Shown: positions 36,074 through 47,700 of the stretch, in pieces
How positions within the stretch are numbered: position 1 is the first letter of the stretch
Layout: the number at the start of each line of letters is the position of its first letter
Source of the DNA: Siphonodentalium dalli
Taxonomy: Eukaryota > Mollusca > Scaphopoda > Gadilida > Siphonodentaliidae
Length of the DNA stretch: 64,000 bases
Reading direction: 5' to 3'
Assembly (NCBI GenBank): GCA_032622095.1
Contig: CP136068.1
Location: forward strand, 128,467,989 to 128,531,988
The notes under the pieces: generated by a model
The model's input: only the letters and a program-made list of their open reading frames with translations
What the model was told of the DNA's origin: nothing
Database searches by the model: none
Made by a program: the position numbers and the translations under genes

Positions 36074-37286
36074 TTAAAGTGATGTGAAACACTCCGATTG
36101 TGTGAAAAAATAGAAATGGAGAACAATCTTGCTCAAAGTTGTTATTTCTACTAATATTAATCCAAATTGACAACACACACTTCCATTCTTATATATTAAT
36201 TACATGAAATGACTCTTAATGTCGAAATCATTTGTGTGAGTTTATCGCCGATAGTTGCGTCCCGAATCGTGATGTATATATTTACAATTGAGCGTAGTTC
36301 AGACGATGTTATCTAGTGAGTGCTATGGTCGATTTCTTTTTAATTTTCGGCGATGTTAGTAGAATGCTATATTCCTCAGGTTGGCATAGCGCCTGAGTAC
36401 TAACTTATCAGTTCACCAAGTCGAACAGGTACATCATATGTCTTTACAAGATTACTCAATCGCTCATTCATAACATAATTTAGACCAATTTATTGTTAGT
36501 TGACTATCTTACCATGTGCCATTATGACTAGCCTTTCGCACGGATCGAGACATGTCATTTCGTCACATAAACAAAAATGGTACCGATTTAGTATGACACT
36601 GATTTTAATCTTTTTTTTAATTTGATGTTGGGTTATGCCTCTTGTATCATAAAGGGACGATATTCATATCTTCCTATGAAAAGCACACCCAATTATCCTG
36701 CTGACCGCTTTTAGTGGTTAGGTCAATAGTAATTCATTGGTGTTATATAGGACATGACATCTTTATTCTAGTAACTGATCGCTTCTGACAAACATTAACT
36801 GGAATATTTATCTATGATTGGAAATTAAAGGTGAACTCACTTGGTAAATGTTCGACCTATAGAATTTACAAAATAAATTTTGGTACTGAACCATACTTAT
36901 ATAAGTTAACAAGAAACGATGTGATTACTTTAATGAGATATCGCTGTAGAAACTATCGCCTGCCAATAGAAACAGGATCATGGCTTAACATTGACAAGAA
37001 TAAAAGATATGGTAACTTATGTAGGACTAATTCATTAGTTGACGAATATCACCACTTAATGGAATGTAATTACTGGAGTTCCCAGACGAAATATACCAGT
37101 CTCATTGACCGAGAATCCTAGTACATACAGTTTTGCTCTCCATTAAACTCCAACATTGAGTCATATAACAATGGAAGTGTGTTGTGTGTGTTGTCAATTT
37201 GGATTACTATTAGTAGAAATAACAACTTTGAGATTGTTCTCCATTTCTATTTTATCGCACAACCGGAGTGTTTCACATCACTTTAA
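36074..37286. mobile_element. Composite T4 fold-back with LINE insert
   Basis: 36074-36448 is T4 copy 4. 37198-37286 is the T4 left end again but inverted (ending TTTCACATCACTTTAA), so the whole block has about 85-bp inverted ends with TTAA outside. A reverse transcriptase fragment lies between them. Confidence 0.7.
36831..37121 (+). pseudogene. LINE reverse transcriptase C-terminal fragment
   Basis: The reading frame gives about 95 residues with RCRNYRLPIETGSWLNI, a spaced Cys, DEYHHLMECNYW: the conserved C-terminal region of non-LTR (LINE) reverse transcriptase polyproteins, with a Cys-His motif. It is open until TAG at 37119 but has no catalytic RT domain, so it is a dead fragment. Confidence 0.75.
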
Positions 37287-37438
37287 ACACGTTATCATGG
37301 GGTGGGTCCGGTTTCTGAGAGGGAAACATTGCAATAACAGAACCAACTCCATCAGTTCTCACCGGTTTTCATTTTAACTTTTTGACCTTCAATTATCCCG
37401 GTTATGCCAATATCAGCTCATTTAATTCGTCAAGTACT

Positions 37439-37717
37439 TTAACACTTTACCCAACAAAACGGCCAAAAACGCCCAAATAAAGCTTCAACAGCCTAAAATA
37501 TCTTCGGTCTGTCTCCATAACACCATACAAATATGGATATCATTGGAACCGGTTCATTGACCACATTGTGATGGTTACAGTTATGCCCTGTGCCAATGCA
37601 TTCTCTAATATATGCGAGTCGAACATATAGGTCGCCTCGCATATATAAGAGAATGCATTGGGTTTTTTAAACACTTTTTACCATTTTTTCTTACATTCTT
37701 TAACAATTTTAAACATA
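37439..37717. mobile_element. Truncated T1 element, copy 4
   Basis: Left TTAA and outer end plus one hairpin, with two small changes in the stem (CTCTAATA, CGAACATATAGG). The second hairpin and right end are missing. Confidence 0.8.
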
Positions 37718-37990
37718 ACTCATATACACATTATTACAAAACAAGTACTCATCTTTGTTGTGAGGATAACACTTTTTATTTCGGACTTCCTGTTCAGGCC
37801 ATTGCAATGTAATATATAAGAGAGTTTCTTTTTAATTTATCGATGAGAGTTTAAACATTCAAAGTGGGGTTTTTTCAGTTCTCTGCGAAAAATGAAACAT
37901 ATTAAAACTTGCTAAGACTTTGTCAAGGGTCAGACGCAATCAGGAATTTCTTTGTGAAATTTGGTGCATGCGATTATTGTGACACAATAT

Positions 37991-38326
37991 TTAATCCTTT
38001 ACCCAACAAACCGGCCAAAACCGGCCAAATAAAGCTTCAACAGCCTAAATTATCTTGGTCTGTCTCAATAAAACCATACAAATATGGATATCATTGGAAC
38101 CGGCTCATTGACCACATTGTGATGGTTATAGTTATGCCCTGTGCCAATGCATTCTCTTATATAAAAAAACACTTTTTACCATTTTTTCTTACATTCTTTA
38201 ACAATTATATAATTATTAATGTGTTAAGCCAATGCATTCTCTTATATATGCGAGGCGACCTATGGTCGACTCGCATATATAAGAGAATGCATTGGCACAT
38301 GGCCCTTCTGTTGGGTAAAGGGTTAA
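37991..38326. mobile_element. T1 element with first hairpin deleted, copy 5
   Basis: Both outer ends and TTAA are present. Only one arm of the first hairpin remains (ends CTCTTATATAAAAAAAC), while the second hairpin is complete. Deletion within a palindrome is the likely cause. Confidence 0.85.
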
Positions 38327-38700
38327 GAACCATCGACACATTTGGATATTATAACCTCAATTACTTTACTTTTATGGCAAGAACAAATATTTAAAATTTC
38401 ACTGTTTTCCGGTTCCAAGAACTTCTTTAAAATATACTTTTTTTGTGCTGTTCATATATCCATTATATCATATCCGAAGATCATGAGAGGAGACTTATTT
38501 TTCTTTGATTGACAATAAATAATGTTCTATATTTGAGAATTGTGTCATGCATGTTGATCAATGAAACATTTGGGCTGAGATGAGTTCTGGGTCATGGGTT
38601 CACAACCAAGTTAAAGCTGACCACCATATATCTCAATACTGTGGCCTAATTCAAGTTGATTGCTCCCTGCTTGCATGAGTGTACCACACTGCATATCGAC

Positions 38701-38922
38701 ATGTGTTTTCATTGGGCTGGAATATTTGTGACAGCTTCATTCTTCATTATAATATATGGGGGTATGATGCTATATTATGCAATTACAAATCTAACTCCAC
38801 ATTGTGATACAAATGAAGCCTCATCTCAGAGAGCCAAGACAATAAGCTATTTGGTGATTGGAGTGTTGTGTGAAATTATTATTTATGCTAGCATTTTTGG
38901 TACCAAACGGGATAAAAAATAA
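38701..38922 (+). CDS. Possible small two-span membrane protein or exon
   Basis: From ATG at 38701 the frame gives 73 residues: a hydrophobic helix (WAGIFVTASFFIIIYGGMML), a polar loop with TNLTPHCDTNEASSQR, a second hydrophobic helix (TISYLVIGVLCEIIIYASIF) and a lysine-rich end. The frame is open upstream to at least 38656 without a clear acceptor. Composition is protein-like and the layout suggests a terminal exon or a single-exon small membrane protein. Family not recognised. Confidence 0.35.
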   Translation: MCFHWAGIFVTASFFIIIYGGMMLYYAITNLTPHCDTNEASSQRAKTISYLVIGVLCEIIIYASIFGTKRDKK

Positions 38923-38965
38923 ACTAATATTTTCAACCTCTCAAATTTATTAAATTCCATTGTTG

Positions 38966-39860
38966 TAAAAGGCACCGATGGCCTTCGCGGTGGGTATGCT
39001 TTCAAAATAGTCCCACCCGTTAAAACTGCCATAAACAGAAAGAAAATTTTAATTTAGACATGTTTTGTTCATATACCAATCATAAACATCGCGTACATAT
39101 TTTGTTATTGTTAAGCTTGTACCCTTTGTTATTTTGATTATGTAAACAAATGCCAGGTTCTGTAAATTTTTGGCGTTTGTTTACATAACAAAGCGTTCGA
39201 ACTTGACAATAACGTACTATTTATGAGATATTAGATTGATATAGGATTGGTATAAGAACAAAATCTGTCTATATTTTAATATTCTTTCTGTTTATGGCAG
39301 TTATATTTACATACTAAGTGTTGTCATCACTAAATCCAGCATTCTGATTGGTCGGCGCCCACGTGGCTAGTTGCAGTTATTTCTCGGTGAATGCGCACCA
39401 GCTAATAACTGCAAGCTCATAACAACATCGAAACGTCATTTGGGTTTGGAAAGACGAACGCGTAAAGTTTTGGGCGCATTTGGATTCGCGCAGGATTGAC
39501 TTAATAAATCATCGGGTTTCAATTGTTCCTGTTAACTTTTGCCAAGGGTGCTATGGCTTATTTTGGGCTGGTTTTGTCACGATACACTTTTCGATTTAAA
39601 TACATTTACAAATGTGGCTTTTTCGCTAAATGTATATAAATATAGGGATTAACTGTCATGTGGGCTGTTTTTATGGAGATGTAATCGTCAGGTAAGTGGT
39701 CATAACTTGTGTAAAACCCGAAGGGGTTTTACACAAGTTATGACCACTTACCTGACGATTACATCTCCATAAAAACAGCCCACATGACAGTTAATCCTTA
39801 TTTAACAGATGTGACTATTTTAAGAGCAATACCTACCGCGAAGGCCATCCGTGCCTTTAA
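38966..39860. mobile_element. T5 element containing a nested T6 element
   Basis: Outer arms GGCACCGATGGCCTTCGCGG and CGCGAAGGCCATCCGTGCC with TTAA at the right. The T5 body is interrupted after TTTATGGCAG and resumes at ATGTGACTATTTT; 56150-56200 shows the uninterrupted order. Confidence 0.8.
39299..39805 (+). mobile_element. T6 element, intact
   Basis: Starts TTATATTTACATACTAAG and ends with a 155-bp palindrome (39645-39799) whose arms of about 73 bp are nearly perfect, TTAACTGTCATGTGGGCTG to its complement, then TTTAA. Lies inside the T5 element. Confidence 0.8.
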
Positions 39861-40799
39861 TGTATCTTAATAATTGATCAGCTTCTATACAATTGAAGAT
39901 GATGGTATGTGAAATTCAAGATTTTCACCAGACAGATCCAGAGAAATTGTTAATTGAAAATTTATGCGAAAGGTGTTTCTCCTCCTTAGGGTGTATACAC
40001 ACATGCATGTATTTTCTGTATGTAAAATACATGTATTACATGTATTTTACACGGCCACACCAATAATTGACAACATTAATCACCTGCGCGCGAGCGGTTC
40101 ATTGTTAACAGGCCAGACAAGTGAGTAGTGATAAGCGAAGTCAAACTGTCTGCTATCAGGACATTTAAGGCCAGTTCAAAACATGTCTTCTCTTACGGAT
40201 GCGGAAATTAGTCAAGTCTGTGTTATATCTGGCATTTTATTAATGCACGAACACCAGAAACGACATGTCTGGCATATACAGGCTTGATATAGAACATGTT
40301 CGACCATGATGCTTGTTTGATGTGGGGTCTCGAAAGCTTCAAATCGCCAAGGGACTTAGTTGAATGTATCTGTCTAAATAATCTGGGCAAGAAGGTACAA
40401 TATAATATGTTTTACTTAAATAGCTCAAGGATAGCCACCCCGCCCGGTAGCTTTCGGGGTCATACATAGCCCACGCAAGTCGGGATCATATACAGCCCCT
40501 GCGTCCGGGAAATCCTGATCCACCACTGCTATAAATATCAAGAGAGGACTAGTAATTATTTAAATAGAACGTCCACCATATGGGTTATCCCACGAACAAT
40601 TATTTTAAGTGGTCTGACGACTCTGTCCAATATAGCGGCTTCTCTACATTCCGACTTAATTGGAACTAGAAATCAGTGCGGTCAACACGTCGGCAATGAT
40701 TGAGTTGTCAGTGGACGCATATTACATTGTCTGTATGATTCATGTAAAACGCTAAATACACGATAATTACAGAGAGTACATGCATGTGTGTATCCACCC
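39861..40799. other. Intergenic, no gene seen
   Basis: No convincing ORF. A small palindromic stretch of TACATGTATTTTAC repeats occurs near 40000-40050. Confidence 0.5.
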
Positions 40800-41195
40800 T
40801 TAACCCTTTACCCAACAAACCGGCCAAAACCGGCCAAATAAAGCTTCAACAGCCTAAAATATCTTCGGTCTGTCTCAATAGAACAATACAAATATGGATA
40901 TCATTGGAACCGGCTCATTGACCACATTGTGATGGTTATAGTTATTCCCTGTGCCAATGCATTCTCTTATATATGCGAGTCGACCATAGGTCGCCTCGCA
41001 TATATGAGAGAATGCATTGGCCTAAAAAAAAAAATTAACACTTTTTACCATTTTTTCTTACATTCTTTAACAATTTTATAAATTTTAATGTGTTAAGCCA
41101 ATGCATTCTCTTATATATGCGAGGCGACCTATGGTCGACTCGCATATATAAGAGAATGCATTGGCACAGGGCCATTATGTTGGGTAAAGGGTTAA
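40800..41195. mobile_element. Double-palindrome element, family T1, copy 6
   Basis: Complete: TTAA both sides, two hairpins, poly(A) spacer. 520 bp upstream of the gene A start codon. Confidence 0.9.
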
Positions 41196-41720
41196 TGAAT
41201 ACTGTACCGGTATTTTGTGTATATTTATTAACCTATCTTTTCATTCCCTCCAACATTACGAATATTAATTTGAAAACTCCGCTGATGACTAATGTTTTGT
41301 CGGGGACCCATGGTTTAACATGCAGGAGGCAGAATACTTATGTAAATTTACGCACCGGGATACTCGAATAATAACCACACCATTCACGCGTGTGTCGCCC
41401 GGGTAGGTTTCCTTTGATATGTTAAATCACAGATATACTGCAAGCACATTTTCTTCAATACGAATCATGAATCAGCTGCTGTTGTTTTTCAAATACATCA
41501 TCAACAGTTGTTCCATGTCATTAGATTTACGATGGTAGAAAGTTAATATGTGGGTGTACAAAACAGACCCCCTGGGCAGTATCCATTCTGTATAGACAAA
41601 ATGAATAGAGGGTGTAAACGCACCGGTATTTTGCATTTCTATTATTAATCCTTTTGCGACACAATATCATATGCGTCGTTTGTGGAGAGTGTTTGCAGCA
41701 GCAGCGGATATCCATGCATC

Positions 41721-41787
41721 ATGTTCCGCTATCTCATTTTCGTCTGTTCAATACTGACAGTGAGTTCCCAAGGTCCAGAGAATACAT
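41721..41787 (+). CDS. Gene A exon 1, signal peptide
   Basis: ATG at 41721, hydrophobic RYLIFVCSILTVSS, then QGPENT; donor GTAAGT, phase 1. A typical signal-peptide exon. Missed by simple ORF length thresholds. Confidence 0.8.
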
Positions 41788-44700
41788 GTAAGTACATATT
41801 AATTATGACCGGTCCGATTTGGCACAAAATTTGACAAAAGCCAATTTTCAGATATTCATGTACATCAGATTATGCCATGAATTTCTCTACTGGCTAACGC
41901 CCGTAGGTATTCCATCAGTACAAAACCTGGGATCTTTTTGAAATTTTGACAGGGAACCTTATAAAGTCGAAAAAATTAACACGGCGAATATATTTCTTAG
42001 TTATCTGCTTCTTAATAATGTACTTTGTCGTAAGTGAAGGTCCCAACTCGAAATTGCATGTCTTTCTGTGACTTTTGTGAGTCGATATCGCAATAAACAA
42101 TCAATTAATTATCTAGGAGAAATTCCATAATTCTAAGCGACGCAAAGACAAATTGCTCAAAAAGTCTATTAAATTGTAAAATTTAGAGTTGACACCTTCA
42201 CCTACAGTGAATTACATTATTAAGAAAAAGATAATAACTAATAAATATATTCCCCGCGTTATTTTTTCGACTGTCAAAACTTCGAAAAGTTCCCAGGTTT
42301 TGTACTGGTAGAATATGATCTCTACGGGCGTAAACCAGAGTATAGAGAGTCATGGTACATGTATGATCTACATGTACATGTACAAGAAAATTTTAAAATA
42401 TTTGAAATCAGCATCATTCGCAAGACACAGGCTTCTGGATAATCCACACGTTCATCCCTGAGTAATACATGCACGTCCAAAAAGATAACAAACATGTAAG
42501 CTCATAATTGATTTTTAAATAAGGTCGCAGAAACAAGGCTTTTTTCTTTTCTTTTTTTTTGTAAGAACAAAGAAGTCAAATTCTGGCAAAAATATGAATC
42601 CATCTGACGATGACCAGTGTGTTCTCAATGGTATACGAACAAACCAAATATCAAGAGATTCTTTTGCAGAATTCTCAAGTTATCATTTAAACAACGCAAA
42701 CATTATTATATCTAGGTCGAACAAAGGCACATAAGTCTGCCATTAATCAATGGACCGTGACAAAATTCGAATTTTACCTGTGTTTTCTGATCTGAACCAT
42801 TTACCAACTATCAAGAAAGTTCAGTTAAACATCAAATTATCATCCGGACAACACAAAAATAATTATTTCTTTTAATCACACCAGACCCTAATCTTTCCCG
42901 AATTTTCCTGCATTTTCTCAAATGTGAACCACATACCAAATATCAGGATATTCCGTTGAATATTGTTGACAACCCAAAAACTGTCGGAAAAGTTCAAAAC
43001 TCCGTAACAAATAACTGAACTAAATTCGAACTTGACCTGTGTTTTCTGATCTGAATATCAAGAAATTATGTAATACATTGTTCCCGTTATCATCCGGACA
43101 ACCCAAAACTCATCGGGTCGTGACCATTTTATGATCATGACCTGCGTTTTTTTCAAATGTGAACACCATACCAAATAAGAAGATATTACGTTTCTGAATA
43201 TTTCCCAAGTTATCATCTGGACAACCCAAAAATTAGGGATTTCTTAGTCGAAGAATGGGCATAACTCCGGCAAAAATCATCGCACCATGACCTTTAAATC
43301 TTTTGTTCTTTTTTTAGATTTTTTTTTTTGGTTGAATTTTTTTTGGGTAAGCTTAAGCATGCTATAGCGAATTTAAAAACAAACTGGATAAAACCTTAGG
43401 GGCATGTTATAACTCAAAACTATCACAAGTATTCATAGTAATAATTTTGATGCCCATGAAAACTGTAAGATTCCCTCACACTAAACCTACAAAATAAGTC
43501 TGTTAAATAATATAAGAAAAATTATTAAAATTGTAAAGAATTGTAAAAAATAATAACAAATGATGAAAAATTGTTAGGCCAATGCATTCTCTTATACATG
43601 CGAGGCTACCTATGGTCGACTCGCATATATAAGAGAATGCATTGGTACCGGGTATATGGGTTGATACAGAAATCGGACTTGGCACTGAAAGGGTTAAATC
43701 GAACTTCTCAAATATGAACAAAACCAAATATCAAGAAAGTTTGTTGCATATTGTTCAAGTTATCATCCGTACAATTGTTTTGGACGGACGGACACATAGA
43801 TGGTCAGACATACAGACTCACGCCACACAGAGAGACACACAGCCGGACGGACACCGTTCATGTCTATATTCCCCTTCTTTTTTTTTTTTTCGGGGAGCAA
43901 TGGATATTATTCCTCGTATACTATATATTAGAGAGATTCTGCGTGCAGCTATTGTGTTGTATCAAGTACAAGAAACCCAACATCTTCATCACATGGGGCT
44001 TGTATTGCGCTCCGGTACAACCACCCACCCGTGCTGCCCTTATGCGCGTCCCTATATACGCGCCTGTTATAAGTCATGCTAGTATGGAACAAAATATTTA
44101 CTACAATGACGTGAAGCAGGCGTGTATATAAGGATGACAAGACAGGGCAGTTCAGTGCAAGCCTCGTGTGATCTTCACATTTAAAGTTTGCAAAGTTCGT
44201 GATTCGCAAGATGTCGACTATTCCAGACAATGTTCTGAAAGGAAAGAAAAAAGTATACATGCCGCCTCCATATTCCCCAGAATATAAGGCAGAATACGGC
44301 GTGGATGGATTGACGGCAGCCGAATCACCACTGGTCCAGAGCGCAGTTACCAAGGATCCGTGGTGGATAGTGGATATGGAGGAAATTACTGGTGTGTTGA
44401 AGATAATACTCTACAACAGAGGTTAGTTTAAAGCGATATATACCTATACATGTACTCTTGGTCTAATCATACATGCGGAAATTAATACATGAATATGGAT
44501 ACAAAAAAAAGATTAACAGTGTTCGGGGCTGGGGGAGGGCTACATCTGATGAGAGGGGAGATTCTTCCCGGGAGAACGACAGTAACCACGTGGCTTTTTG
44601 AAAAGTCGCGGAGAAGAGTTGTTACTTAATGGACAGACGCGCAATTTGCATAAATCCAGGCAAAATAGCTAAATATTTCATAATAGAAACATTCTCTGTG

Positions 44701-47700
44701 TCAATCAGGCAAACAATCTTGAATTTCGCATATCCTCATCTTCATTTAATATCTAATCTATATACAGTCATTAAAGACACGGGCGGTGTTCGTTGCAGAA
44801 ATATCCATATTTGTTCAAATCGCCATCAACAGAAGGAATATTAAAACATATATAGTTTTCCTCATATGCCAAACATAATCAGCGTTTAAATAGCATATCG
44901 TCGTCAAGACGTACGATGGTGTACGTAAACAAGAACCTGCTCGTGTTACAACAGTTTTGGTTCTGTTTACATAACACAGCGCAATTATATTGGTTAATCA
45001 CACACAAATGATATAAACGTTCTTTATTCTTGCCATATCAGGAAAACAGCACTAGTAGCAAATAACGCTCTTTATGTTTAACATGTACGGATCTAAACAA
45101 AAGCCAGGTTCTGTAACGTTTTTTGCTTCTATTTACATAACAAAGGAAAAACATTTGACAATAACATACTGTTTATGCCATATTTCTGATTGGTATAAGA
45201 ACAAGGTCTGTCTATATTTTACTATTCTTTCTGTTTATGGCGGTTTTTGACGGAGCTGAATATTTTAACAGCATACGCATTATGTGGTAATGCGCAGACA
45301 CCGTCGCGAGAGTTCGAAAGGTCACGCGATCAATGCTATCGCAAATTAACTTCGGAGTATAACACGACGAAAAATAACGTCACACAGGGACGTAACGACA
45401 GGGGTGTCCAACCAGCCCAATAGTATAATATACACCAACTATATATTGGCCTTGTCAATTCGGTCGGTGCCTCTCTAACCTTTCTTTGTTTATCTGGGAA
45501 CGGGACAAATCTAAATGTCGGCACTAGTGTCCCAATCCCAATTGATGTATGTATATATACATGTATATATGGCAATAAAATATGTTTAAACTAAACAGGA
45601 CCACCAACATCATAGTAAACTAGTGTATCAGATATTCGTAATTATTATAATGATGGTAGTTCATTCTGCGAAAGGAATCAATTATCATCACGAAAAGGAC
45701 AAAAATAATTTTCGAATCAAATAGGTTGGAAATATGAGGAGGTGAGCGATATCTACTCGGTGTGTTTGTCGCCGTAATATCATGTGACTATTCCCGCCAC
45801 GTCGTGTATCTCCATAGCAATACCATAGTAACACACTTTACAAGTTACATGTATGCGTGGCTACAAACAAATTTCAAAATGTATTGGAGGGAAATGTTAA
45901 GATAATGCAGCCTATTGTCGTTTGTTTAACTCATTATCTGAACATTTCATAAGGTAACTACTCGTACATGGAGCATTTATCAAAGAAGGTTAAAGATGCA
46001 TAATCCAAATGAACGCTCCCAAATTACTATTTCATTGGCTTCGGGGGTAAAAACTATTTGATTCGAGTCGAGAAACTCACCCATCAAAACTCAGAGTGAT
46101 CCGATATCGATTTTTGAATTTTGTTATTTCCTGAGATATGTAATTATTGGTGGCCTGAGACGACGGTCTCGGACATACTTGCGGATGGATAACTCTAAAA
46201 TCAAGTAGCTGTTTGTGTAAACCGACAAAGTTTCGTTGAACAAAGATTTGATAGATAACACGTTTTGGGCAATTTTATACTATAGTTGACTGGTTAGCAT
46301 TATTTTTGGACAATTAATCGATTCTGATAACTGAAGCATTTAAAAAAATATTGTTGTTGTTGGAATCTGATGATATGCGGACCATCGCAACGGATATGTC
46401 TTTAAACACAGGTTGATCCTGAGATCAACAGACCGTCGTCAGTATATGTCCAAGAGTCACTTTTGTTCGACATTTTGTGTGCTTAATAAGGGCAGCATGT
46501 TGCTCTGTTCCCTTAGTATATATTTTAATATCGCGGAAGTCCACCAAATGTGGGTGAAATGTCGCCGGTAGCAGCGGTATTACCTAGTCATCAAGGGAGG
46601 TAAACCCTGCATTTTGGAATATCTCTTGCCATATTTGGCTATATTTATGCAAAACATGCATCTCCATCTTAACTCTTCTTTTAATAAAACATTCTTCTCT
46701 TGTTTTAGAGGAGTTTGCAGAGCGAATAAATGGGTTTAACATCTATGTGAGCAATGCTAGTGGAATTCCCAACTGGAATGCAACGACATTATGCCATACT
46801 GACAAGGAACAGTCGGCGCAATCTGTGTACATTATTGACTGTGCTCGTCGAATGAAAGGGAGATTTGTTGTCATCCAAATACCTGGGGTTGATCGAATTC
46901 TTCAATTCTACGAACTGGAAGTATACAGTAAGTATAAGACTATCTTAGTGTAAACAATATTTTATTTTCGAACACAACATTCAACACATACAAACAAATT
47001 GACATCATTTACAACACATATGTTCAAAAACGTGGATAAGACAACAAGCATGAAAGGCTTGTATTAAGTCTTTTCCTCGGAATAAGCAAATTACCCTTGG
47101 TATCAGAATTTATACCATATAGGGTAAATTTAGCAGACGGGGATAACATGTTATATTTACACTCACACGTGCATTCCTATTGTGGAACATGAATGCAGGA
47201 CGTTGGTTGGTCGAAATTACGCCACATGACGTCGCGCGCTGACCCCAACTTGCATCCATTTTTGTTTATACGTAACTTGCTCCGAGCCACGATAATAAAG
47301 TTGGAAATGGACGCTTAAAACTCTTTTAATCTGCCAGTTGACTCGGTTGAGTGTAAATATAAGTAATGAATGTTGATTTTGTTGCGTTCCATAGAGTATG
47401 GATGCAAGTTGGTCTGACATTTTCATGTGTGGAACGCTTTCGCGTTCCACACAAAATGTCAAACCAACTTGCATCCATACTCTATGGAACGCAAGCAAAT
47501 CAACATACATTTCTTAAGTAGATCCAAACAAATATTGTTCTAGGAGGGGGTAGAGGGATAGAGTGCATGAAGGAAGAACGTTTGTCAAGTTAATTGGTAC
47601 AATGGTATTATATACCATACATTGGCCAAAATGAAAGAGGGGAGTGAAGCAAAGTACCGTATATATTTATATCTACACAACTTTGGTAGTTATAACCATA

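Noticed and set aside
44199-44226. ATG at 44211 as an independent start for the lectin exon
   Set aside because: The acceptor at 44225-44226 links in phase to a proper signal peptide exon at 41721.
43642-44353. ORFs of 126-146 codons on both strands
   Set aside because: They cross a repeat end, a poly(T) run and the upstream side of gene A exon 2; no domain or splice logic.
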